Shown: one piece after another, positions 41,998-52,900 of the stretch
Position numbering within the stretch: position 1 is the first letter of the stretch
Layout: each line of letters opens with the position of its first letter
Assembly: GCF_963678635.1 (NCBI RefSeq)
Contig: NC_087063.1
Location: forward strand, 65,772,471-65,836,470
From: Symsagittifera roscoffensis
Taxonomy: Eukaryota > Xenacoelomorpha > Acoela > Convolutidae
DNA: 64,000 nucleotides
Direction: 5' to 3'
The notes under the pieces: generated by a model
What the model was told of the DNA's origin: nothing
Database searches by the model: none
Seen by the model: the letters and a program-made list of their open reading frames with translations, nothing else
Translations under genes and position numbers: made by a program

Positions 41998-44932
41998 TCT
42001 CTATTTGTCACTTTTTAATGCCTATACACTTAACTCGATTGCTGGAGACCTTGTAGTTTTATTAACAATAATAATGACACAACACAATAAATTTCACAAG
42101 ATTCTTTTAGATAGTGACCACGAATCCCTGTATGTTATCAGAGTACAGTTTGTATAAAATGTATTCACACTAACCGATTATCGGTCGTAAGATTTGAAAA
42201 CTAGCACAATATGATGTTATCAGTCAATTTAAAAGATAGTGTACTCACTACCCAATCAAGCACAGTTTATGTTGATTGAAAATCAAAAACAAAAAATATA
42301 TAATGACAGAATATGAATGTCTCTATGAAAAAAAACGTATGTGTAATGTACTCTTAGTCTGTCGCAGTACAATAGTCGAACCTGTCTTTTAAAGAAAAAG
42401 CTTTCCCTGCTCGGTGCTGCACCAAACAGACAAAACTTTGAAGGCAGTAATTTTCTCAAGTGGGCGTCTATTGCACCCACCGAGTACTATGTTACCTATC
42501 TGCCTTCGGACTGCCCGAGCTAGACCTACTAAAATCCTCAGGGCAGTCACTTTTCACAAAAACTTATTATGTTGCAATCCACACCAATGAGTCACGCTCT
42601 TTTTAATATAGACTTAGTGTCGCGAATATCCGAGTTCGGACCTGTTTTGTTTTGGTCTGGTTCTTATTGAAAGGCAAAATACCAGTGCAGTCACTGATAC
42701 CTAGCCTGTGTGCTAATAACCTAATACCTCTCACTTTAGTCTTTCTTCCGTCTACCTAAGTCCTCTAATAAAATAATACCCCTCCGGATTGGCACAAATA
42801 GGACCCTTCCGGACTAACAAAATCTAGACCCTTCCGGATTGGGACCCCTCCGAGTTCGTTAACACAAGACCCCTCCGGATTTGGACCCCTCCGAATTAGC
42901 AACTATAAGACCCCTCCGGATTCGGACCCCTCCTAACTTGAAAAATCTTTGACCCCTCCGGATTGGAAGCCCTCCGGTTTTGTAAAAGTAGCTTTTCGGA
43001 GTTTTCCTTCTTTCAACCTATACCCCTCCGGATACGTTCTCCGATGCATTTTTGCTCTTTCAATTAACTAGGAAGGGTATGTACTACTTTCCTAGACCCT
43101 TCCGGATTGAAGTTAAGCCTCTTATTTGACAATTCACACTAACGGTCTTATCGCTCGCCTAACTTCGGCTCGATTAAGGTTTTGCTGTGCCTTTAGCCTT
43201 CCCTTTTCGTCTAGAACAGCCTAAAGTTACTTTATTCAACCGCTATTACCTTTTGGTAGGGGTATTTGGGCTTTTCTAAAAAAATTTTGTAAAACGTGAA
43301 GGGTGTACCCTTCCAAATTGAGGAATTTGCTAAAAACAATCTCAAAAAATTTTCACGCTTTTTTTTCCGAAAAACTTTTGTCCCTATCAGTAAGCTCAGC
43401 TAATTTCTGATCTATGGGTACCAAGATCAACTCAATATGCCCAGTAGTCCCAAAGTTATTAACTAAAACGTTTTAAACTCGAAAACTTTCTCTCTTATAG
43501 GTTCCGCCTAACTTTTTCCGCAAATCTGGTCCTTTCGACCTAAAAATTATTTATCCGAGCTCAGAAGGCCTATACTCTTCTAGTTCAATGCAAAAGACTC
43601 GATCTAAAACGCTTTAGTTGAAAAAATTTGCGAAAAACTATGCTACCTGTACCCCTACGGATTGATGAATTCAGCAAATCAAACACGTTAAGTTCGATTT
43701 CTCTGCAATCCGGAAGGCTTTTGGGGAAGCGGCTTTTAAAACTTGTAGATTCACTAGTGGACGTTGTCCAAACAACTATTTTTACTGTTCTAACTCAAAA
43801 ATTTCAAAAAATTTTCTGAATTTATAGTGTTTCGTTTTCTCAAAAATCACGAAAATTCGGTTTTTGGTTCCAAAATAGTTCCAACCACTTTCGAACTAGA
43901 CTTAACCGGTTCTATCTATTTGGTAGTGAAGTTACGATGTAACACACTACTTTAGCGCTTTTTCCGTTTTAAAAAATATCGATATCTCATAAATCGCGAC
44001 TTGTGGGTGGATCAAAATATCGCTATTTTGACCCTAAAAACCGGTCTGTTTTCGTTGTTTTTGACTGAAAAACGATATAAGACTATTAATATAGGCTATA
44101 TAATTAATAATATTAGTAATACAATACCCCTCCGGGTTTGTTTAATATCCGAATTAAGGTGCTTAACTCGGATATTCGCAGTTCGGTGAAGGGTCACTAC
44201 AGTGCAGCACTGTCGAGCCCCCCACAGATTACTATCTTACTTTTTGTACCAAAAGGGATACAAAACTTGTTAACGATACCCAACAGTCGATTGTTGTTGT
44301 CCTTGAGCCCCTTCTTGTTGCTCCTTGTACTGGTTGCCGGATCAGTCTTCTCCCAAGGCCCTTCCGAATTGAGCGCAAATCAGCTGACCCTTCCGGATTG
44401 AGCGCAACTTATCATTAACGTGCTTAAATGCTCAAATAACCCTACAGTACAAGCCTCACAAACGGGCTACAAAACTGATCGTAACAATCCTGACTGATAT
44501 AAATGCCTGTAACAACAATATATCTATCAACAACAAACGGGGGGGTCGGATCACATCTTGTCTGGGGGATGACTTCTACTGATTTTTTACTTTTTTTTAC
44601 TATTTTTGTCTTTTTCGGTTATTTTTTATGCTTTTTGTTTTTCTTGGGTACTATACTGCTTTTTGTTTGGTTTTATATATATCTTTAAGTGTTTTTGGTC
44701 ACAGACCTCTCATGGAACGAGGGAATGGCCGATCCCCCCACCCTTCCTGGTTCGTGAATTTTTGGTCATAACTAAGTTAAAAAGCTATTCACGGTAATCC
44801 GGAGGGCTTCCGCGTTCCGAACTACCCTTCCGCCCCGGCGGTTTAGGCCTATTAAGGGCGTTAATGTGAGCATCCGCTCGGCGCGGAGTGCTCGTTAACG
44901 GTTCTGCCGGTCATGATGTTAAAAAAGAATAA
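41998..44932 (-). other. Untranslated leader of element A (about 2.9 kb)
   Basis: No long frame on -. It is AT-rich overall, with over a dozen copies of a GC-rich word (CCCTCCGGATT or CCCTTCCGGATT on +) between 42781 and 44830, several in a tandem array. Unusually long for a Ty3-like leader; packaging or translation control are possible roles. Confidence 0.6.
42781..43110 (-). repeat. CCCTCCGGATT motif array in the leader of element A
   Basis: On + the motif occurs at 42781, 42805, 42830, 42844, 42870, 42884, 42911, 42925, 42952, 42969, 43022 and 43096 with small changes. From 42829 to 42990 it forms four units of about 41 bp, each with two motifs 14 bp apart. Further single copies are at 43308, 43650, 43706 (inverted), 44127, 44360, 44389, 44793 (inverted) and 44824, and three in each LTR. 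Confidence 0.85.
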
Positions 44933-44947
44933 CACCCAGGAGCGCCA
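44933..44947 (-). promoter_or_regulatory. Putative primer binding site of element A
   Basis: TGGCGCTCCTGGGTG on -, 12 bases inside the 5' LTR, identical to the site of element B (14192-14206). Confidence 0.65.
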
Positions 44948-44959
44948 TAAAAACATCTA

Positions 44960-45882
44960 TGTAACATTCGCCCGGAAGATACATATCGACGGAAGACAAA
45001 ACTAAGTCTTAAGACGACTGGCTAACGTCTAAACAGAGCTTTGCATGCTTTTCACCGTCTCTACCAAGCCAGTACTTTCGGTGGTCTTTTCCATAATCGG
45101 GTCGACAAAAACGTTACTACTTTCGGCTTCGGTCAAAACACCCAAATTAACTAGATTACATGCAGAAATAGTGAGCTCATGGCTGGGTCTCAGTATCCCC
45201 AGACCACGAGGTCACTCCTAGAAACAGGGCTACTACTATTCATTATATTACTATTGTTTTTGTTCAGTAGATAAAAATCATCATCTCCATCGAAGATGGA
45301 TCAACCCTTTCCCCCAACTCCTAGCTTCTCATCCTTATCAAAATGAATCTAGATGTTAATTAAATTCAAATCAGGACATGACAAGAAGCTAAAAGTCTAT
45401 ATAACAGGCTAAAAGTTTCAGTCCCGAAACCCTTCCGGATTCTTGAATCCACTGAATCAAGCTCGCTAATCTTGACTTCTTCTTAATCCGGAAGGCTGTC
45501 CTCCACCCTTCACCGTTGTCTGAAACGGCCTTGCAACTATTGTAGCGACACAATAGTTGCAACTCGGAGTGTTCACTGCTGTTCCTGCAATCTGCTATTG
45601 TTTTTTCTCACAATTTTCGTACTTATCGTCCGCGCAACTAATGTTGTTGTGTTGTCTTCTGGCTTTTCTGCCAAAATAGCCGTTTCTGACGTTTCTCAGA
45701 AATATGACGTCAGCATTCGAATTTTTAAAATTTTAAAATACCAGAATATTCTAGCCCTCACCGTTTGGCCAATCGTTCCAATAACGTTCTTAATTCTTAA
45801 TAATCACCAATCCGGAAGGCTCGCTGCTAAAATTTCGAATTCTGCAGAGATTGCATTTTTCACATTCTGGTCGAATGTCACA
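44960..45882 (-). repeat. 5' LTR of element A
   Basis: On + it runs TGTAACATTCGCCCGG to CGAATGTCACA, 923 bp. It has a CRE-like TGACGTCA near 45705, a TATA-like ttatatag on - near 45400, and a perfect stem-loop at 45531-45562. About a dozen substitutions separate it from the 3' LTR. Confidence 0.9.
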
Positions 45883-46135
45883 ATAGCAATCATGTAGTCT
45901 GAGGATCCGAGACCCAGCTATGTGGTTGTATTCGCATATAATCGGAAGCTGATTAAAAGTCGTTTGACTGATGGCCTACAAATGATAACTTTTTACTTAG
46001 ACCTAGATAGACCAGAAAAGCAACTGGCTAGGTCGAGAGGGTGAAAAACGAGTAGAGTTTAGGTAACTGACGCCAGCCAGTCGTCTATAGGTATTTTTTC
46101 TACGCTCCGTCACTAGTATTTGGACGAATGTTACA
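45883..46135 (+). repeat. LTR C, right part
   Basis: It continues the LTR interrupted at 21428 (gaggatccgagacccagcta, then ggctaggtcgagagggtgaa, then cagccagtcgtctatagg) and ends GACGAATGTTACA at 46135. The adjoining sequence is a different repeat. It could be the 3' LTR of element B or a separate insertion. Confidence 0.7.
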
Positions 46136-46440
46136 GAGTCGTAAAATCAAGTTTGCAATTTCGCTGTCAAAAATTGGTTCTGTCCATTTTTTTTGGACTT
46201 CATTTTCCGGAGCCATTTCAATTTTTCCAAGTTCAAACCACCGTTTAAGCGCATCATCATAGGTTCCATCCACATGCTCCAAACCAAAGATTTCGCTCAA
46301 GGCATTTTTTGCTCCTGCTGAGGCTAAGAAAGCGAGTAGACGAGCGGAAGAGACGCCCAAACCACCTTTGGCTGCCGGGAGAACTGCTTGTAAAAACTGG
46401 TTTTCATCGTACCTATTTACCTATTTCCAAACGTACTTAT
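46136..46440 (-). pseudogene. Non-LTR retrotransposon fragment
   Basis: Minus-strand frame with FLQAVLPAAKGGLGVSSARL, LLAFLASAGAKNALSEIFG and QKKWTEPIFDSEIANLIL. This is the region after the RT of the same widespread non-LTR group as 11890-12455 (LPxxxGGLGxRS ... AxLASA). It is cut by LTR C at 46135. Confidence 0.65.
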
Positions 46441-46887
46441 TTCCCTTTCTATTAGACTACATACGGGCTTACATCAGACTGATTAAAACAAGGTCAACGT
46501 TAAAATTTTTGTGCTCGAAGCTTGTGCTCGACCGTACCTAAACGGAAGGGCCCCCTTTGATAATTTACCTTTTTTTCGAACTGACATCATCAGTTATATC
46601 TATTTAATATCGCTGGGATGACCCTATCTAGCTTGTGCACTTACCGTAACTAAACGGAAGGGCCCCTTTTGTAATTTTTAAAAAATGTTTTTTTAAAAAA
46701 TCACAACAATTATTCACAACAATTTTATCACAAAAATTGTTCAAAACAGTCAATTAAACTGCTTCAAATAAAAATTGTTGTTGACATGCATTTCAGGTGG
46801 CTCTTGCCATTTTTTTTAAAGATTTTTTTATTATTTTTCTTGTGATGTTTTTTTTGAGTTGCTTAATTGACACTTCAGACTTTCTAA
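46441..46887 (+). promoter_or_regulatory. Presumed promoter and 5' UTR of the RNF114-like gene
   Basis: AT-rich with homopolymers. It contains two direct repeats of about 40 bp, 46517-46557 and 46629-46670, both with the word CTAAACGGAAGGGCCCC. No clear TATA box. The retroelement fragment ends within 450 bp of the start codon. Confidence 0.45.
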
Positions 46888-46988
46888 ATGGCTGTGTCCG
46901 GAGCGAAGATCGATATTGATGAACTGAAGTGTCCAGTTTGCCTTGATATTTTTTCTAAACCAGTCGAAATAACAAATTGTCACCATAC
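46888..46988 (+). CDS. RNF114: RNF114-like exon 1
   Basis: ATG and the first half of the RING ([20 protein letters not shown], then HH). It ends with a strong donor (AC/GTAAGT), phase 2. Confidence 0.9.
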
Positions 46989-49900
46989 GTAAGTTGTTAA
47001 AAGTTGCTTTTAAAATGATTGTGCCGAAAAGGCGATACTACGTTCGCTTTTTTTTTCGAAGGTTCGACAAAGAATGTCTAGAAGTTTGCATAAAAGGTGC
47101 AGCTGTGGGATCTTGTCCGATATGCAAACAGGCCTTTCAGCCGAGGATGGTGCATCGTAATAAAACAATGGAGAAGATGCTTTCTGCAACAAGTATCAAA
47201 TGCGAAGCATGTGACAAAACAGTGAGTACTAGACGAGAGCAACCGTGTTTAATTGGACGTCACATTTTATTAATATGAAGTTTTGTTAACAAAAGGATCA
47301 AATTTAATCTGCTCATCAAATTTTTTACAACATCAATCACCTAAGGTGGAGTATGCAACGGCGTGAAAAATGGAATTTGGTTTTTAAAATTGAACTGGGT
47401 TTCCAATGTTCACGTTTTCCATCGGAATAGAAATATTGCCTTGAGATCCAGTTTTATCAAATTGATTATAGACGATACTGTAAACTCGAAGAGTTTCTAG
47501 ATGAATAATTTTTCAGTAAAACCGCGTGGTGTAAAAGATAAAAAGTTATCTAACAGGTTTTAATACCAGTTCAACGAATTCGCTGATTCAAAACCTAGAT
47601 TTTGTTTTCTTGTTCAAGTCGTATGGCGTTCAAGTCGTATGAATTCATGAATCGTCTTGATTTTTGTTGCTTATATTTACCGTTGCGATTAGCAAAGAAA
47701 AGATTTGGCAACCGGGTATTTGACTTTTCTCGTTAAAAACCGTGCTCATAGAATGGCGACAGAGAAATGGTAAATATGCGCCCATGCTTGCCAGGGTTTC
47801 ACTCTTATTTATTCATTTTTTGGTACACTAAGTATTGTTAATTGGTACAACAAAGCTCTCATTTATAAATTTATGAGAGATGATAGGGGTTGTTACATAT
47901 GGCTGATCAAGAACAACTAACATTTTGATTTTAAGTTTTGCACGTTTTGCTATCACTTTACTGACGTCGAGCATACACTTTCAGATGGTTGATCAGGCTG
48001 AAAATTTCTTCTGTTGGTCTCACGGTTTTTCTTTCAAAGCTTTGGTGGAAAATTTTCAATTTTCGTAAAGACAGTCGATGAGAAATGCGTCGTTGAAATA
48101 ATTCTTGAAATGTTCCTCAAAAAATAAACACAATGAACAGTTAAAACATTGAATAGTAATAGACAGTTTTTGCTAAGTAGAATTTTTTTGCAAACTACAA
48201 ATTGTTGTTCCGACCATTGAAAATGGGGAGGAACGTTGTATTTAGGGTTTCAAATCACAAAACTGAAACCCAACACGCCAACAGAAGCAACCAAGCTATC
48301 AGTAAAACGGGACCAGCTACAACTGACAATTCTGGCAACCACGAAATATCATAAATGAACTGCTGATTGACAAACTTGTGCAAGAGCACAACAAGCAAAA
48401 ATGGACAGAGATTGTGAATGGGCTAACACACTCAGGTAACATCAGCAAGTTGTGGAAAACAGTAAAATCACTTGATGGTAACTGCAGAACCAAGAAAAAC
48501 CTAGCCATTAAATTTGCTGAGTGTAACGAACCAATATACGAACCCCAAACATGCGCCAAAAAATCCAATCTACAGTTCACCGCACACACCAATAAGGTTA
48601 ACAAAGAAAAACGTAGTAATGTGAGAAAAATCAAAAAAACTTGTCATTTAATGAAACCAAAACATCAACAATGGAGTTTCAATTTGCAATGAAAACATCG
48701 AAGAAAAGCAAAGCTCTCGGATCAAATAAATAAGCCTCAATACATCTTTTCCTTTTCACCATCTCGGGCCTCTGGGACTGAACTATATCACCCAGGTAAT
48801 GAAACTCTCAATTAGCAGCGGTATCATCCCCAAATATGGAAAGTTAGAAAAGTATTTCTATTGCTAAAACCCAACAAACTGGCTCAGAAATCTAAAAACT
48901 ATCGGCCAATCGCCCCTTTCTGTAGCCAAACTGGCCGAACACATACTGCTCTATGATTTTAGCAGCGTTCTCTTGGGAGACCATCAACATGGCTTCAGAA
49001 GTTGCAGATCATTCATCGCTGCAATAAATTGCATCTGCGATAACATCCGAGTATGGCCGAATAAACAAAACCTTGTAACCGCACTCTCTTGGTAGCGTTA
49101 GATTTAACTGCGGCTTTCGACACGGTAGACCATAAAACGCTTCTAAAAGACATATTCGAGGCCAACATCTTGAACAACACCAGAGATGGATATCAGCTTA
49201 TCTATAAAGGCGGTTCACCTTTTTTGGAGTTCCGGAACTCCTAATCAAAACTGCGTTAAGTCAAGCAAGGTGCACCTCAAGGCGGTGTACTCTCGCCCAT
49301 GCTCTTCCAAAGCCCCCCACTAACATAATTATTATAACCTATGCTGACCAAATCACTATACAAATATCCAACAGTGACGTCAAATAACTGAAATCTTAAG
49401 CCTCACCGTACCTATTAGAATTGGAGGAATAGCTAACCTCAAGAAAATGTACACTGTCCGCAGACAAATCATCGTCAATAATCTGTACAACTTGGAGGAA
49501 AGAGGTGAGTTTTTACCCTCAGCTATCAAGTAGTGGTCAAACTATCCCCCACCCCCTGAGGACCAAGCCAACAATTTAAGTGGTTACATTCGATAGCATG
49601 CCCAATTTCTCACCACACATCACTAACACATGTGGGAAATTTTAAACGAAACAACATCAAAAGAATGTATTGATGGATCAATAAAATAAGATCCTCAAAG
49701 GACAAATGAATGCCCACTATGCAACACTGTGCCTCACGATACCAAACATTTGTTCAACTGTCAACAAAATCCGACAGACCTACTAATTGTTTGTTAAAGG
49801 TAAGACCCCATCAAAGCTGCTGGGTTCTTAAACCTCAGCTAACAGCATGGCTCTTATGATGACTAGGTCACCTATGGGGTACCAGCCAGAGCAATAAGGG

Positions 49901-52900
49901 TCTTCAAATTGAGCCGATAACACACCAAACTTTAACCACTGTGCACCTCAAGGCGGTGTACTCTCGCCCATGCTCTTCCAAAGCCCCCCACTAACATAAT
50001 TATTATAACCTATGCTGACGATATCACTATACAAATATCCAACAGTGACGTCAAATAACTGAAATCTTAAGCCTCACCGTACCTATTAGAATTGGAGGAA
50101 TAGCTAACCTCAAGAAAATGTACACTGTCCGCAGACAAATCATCGTCAATAATCTGTACAACTTGGAGGAAAGAGGTGAGTTTTTACCCTCAGCTATCAA
50201 GTAGTGTTCAAACTATCCCCCACCCCCTGAGGACCAAGCCAAAAATTTAAGTGGTTACAGTCGATAGCATGCCCAATTTCTCACCACACATCACTAACAC
50301 ATGTGGGAAATTTTAAACGAAACAACATCAAAACAATGTTTTGATGGATCAATAAAATAAGATCCTCAAAGGACAAATGAATGCCCACTATGCAAAACTG
50401 TGCCTCACGATACCAAACATCTGTTCAACTGTCAACAAAATCCGACAGACCTACTAATTGTTTGTTAAGGGTAAGACCCCATCAAAGCTGCTGGGTTCTT
50501 AAACCTCAGCTAACAGCATGGCTCTTATGATGACTAGGTCACCTATGGGGTACCAGCCAGAGCAATAAGGGTCTTCAAATTGAGCCGATAACACACCAAA
50601 CTTTAACCACTGTGCACCTCAAGCAAGGTGCACCTCAAGGCGGTGTACTCTCGCCCATGCTCTTCCAAAGCCCCCCACTAACATAATTATTATAACCTAT
50701 GCTGACGATATCACTATACAAATATCCAACAGTGACGTCAAATAACTGAAATCTTAAGCCTCACCGTACCTATTAGAATTGGAGGAATAGCTAACCTCAA
50801 GAAAATGTACACTGTCCGCAGACAAATCATCGTCAATAATCTGTACAACTTGGAGGAAAGAGGTGAGTTTTTACCCTCAGCTATCAAGTAGTGGTCAAAC
50901 TATCCCCCACCCCCTGAGGACCAAGCCAAAAATTTCAGTGGTTACATTCGATAGCATGCCCAATTTCTCACCACACATCACTAACACATGTGGGAAATTT
51001 TAAACGAAACAACATCAAAACAATGTATTGATGGATCAATAAAATAAGATCCTCAAAGGACAAATGAATGCCCACTATGCAAAACTGTGCCTCACGATAC
51101 CAAACATCTGTTCAACTGTCAACAAAATCCGACAGACCTACTAATTGTTTGTTAAAGGTAAGACCCCATCAAAGCTGCTGGGTTCTTAAACCTCAGCTAA
51201 CAGCATGGCTCTTATGATGACTAGGTCACCTATGGGGTACCAGCCAGAGCAATAAGGGTCTTCAAATTGAGCCGATAACACACCAAACTTTAACCACTGT
51301 GCACCTCAAGCAAGGTGCAACTCAAGGCGGTGTACTCTCGCCCATGCTCTTCCAAAGCCCCCCACTAACATAATTTTTATAACCTATGCTGACGATATCA
51401 CTATACAAATATCCAACAGTGACGTCAAATAACTGAAATCTTAAGCCTCACCGTACCTATTAGAATTGGAGGAATAGCTAACCTCAAGAAAATGTACACT
51501 GTCCGCAGACAAATCATCGTCAATAATCTGTACAACTTGGAGGAAAGAGGTGAGTTTTTACCCTCAGCTATCAAGTAGTGGTCAAACTATCCCCCACCCC
51601 CTGAGGACCAAGCCAAAAATTTAAGTGGTTACATTCGATAGCATGCCCAATTTCTCACCACACATCACTAACACATGTGGGAAATTTTAAACGAAACAAC
51701 ATCAAAACAATGTTTTGATGGATCAATAAAATAAGATCCTCAAAGGACAAATGAATGCCCACTATGCAAAACTGTGCCTCACGATACCAAACATCTGTTC
51801 AACTGTCAACAAAATCCGACAGACCTACTAATTGTTTGTTAAGGGTAAGACCCCATCAAAGCTGCTGGGTTCTTAAACCTCAGCTAACAGCATGGCTCTT
51901 ATGATGACTAGGTCACCTATGGGGTACCAGCCAGAGCAATAAGGGTCTTCAAATTGAGCCGATAACACACCAAACTTTAACCACTGTGCACCTCAAGCAA
52001 GGTGCACCTCAAGGCGGTGTACTCTCGCCCATGCTCTTCCAAAGCCCCCCACTAACATAATTATTATAACCTATGCTGACGATATCACTATACAAATATC
52101 CAACAGTGACGTCAAATAACTGAAATCTTAAGCCTCACCGTACCTATTAGAATTGGAGGAATAGCTAACCTCAAGAAAATGTACACTGTCCGCAGACAAA
52201 TCATCGTCAATAATCTGTACAACTTGGAGGAAAGAGGTGAGTTTTTACCCTCAGCTATCAAGTAGTGGTCAAACTATCCCCCACCCCCTGAGGACCAAGC
52301 CAAAAATTTCAGTGGTTACATTCGATAGCATGCCCAATTTCTCACCACACATCACTAACACATGTGGGAAATTTTAAACGAAACAACATCAAAACAATGT
52401 ATTGATGGATCAATAAAATAAGATCCTCAAAGGACAAATGAATGCCCACTATGCAAAACTGTGCCTCACGATACCAAACATCTGTTCAATTGTCAACAAA
52501 ATCCGACAGACCTACTAATTGTTTGTTAAAGGTAAGACCCCATCAAAGCTGCTGGGTTCTTAAACCTCAGCTAACAGCATGGCTCTTATGATGACTAGGT
52601 CACCTATGGGGTACCAGCCAGAGCAATAAGGGTCTTCAAATTGAGCCGATAACACACCAAACTTTAACCACTGTGCACCTCAAGCAAGGTGCACCTCAAG
52701 GCGGTGTACTCTCGCCCATGCTCTTCCAAAGCCCCCCACTAACATAATTATTATAACCTATGCTGACGATATCACTACACAAATATCCAACAGTGACGTC
52801 AAATAACTGAAATCTTAAGCCTCACCGTACCTATTAGAATTGGAGGAATAGCTAACCTCAAGAAAATGTACACTGTCCGCAGACAAATCATCGTCAATAA

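Larger units (their letters stand above)
21429..45882 (-). mobile_element. Element A: giant 24.45-kb Ty3-like LTR element
   Basis: It is bounded by direct LTRs (44960-45882 is 5' and 21429-22343 is 3' in sense). The order on - is: primer binding site, 3-kb leader with motif arrays, Gag N-terminal frames, Gag-protease, RT, RNase H, integrase (tandemly duplicated), macrodomain, ORF2, ORF3, LTR. The LTRs differ at roughly a dozen sites plus one 8-bp deletion, so insertion is fairly recent. It lies inside LTR C. Only ATA is shared at the two flanks, so a standard 4-5-bp target duplication is not evident. RT lacks its catalytic motif, so this copy cannot move by itself. Confidence 0.85.

Noticed and set aside
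21424-45887. A clean 5-bp target site duplication for element A
   Set aside because: Flanks are ttaata and atagca; only ATA is shared, too short to claim.
46994-47278. Single-exon reading of the RING region
   Set aside because: The frame starts inside intron 1 and runs past the exon 2 donor; splicing with exon 1 gives the complete RING.
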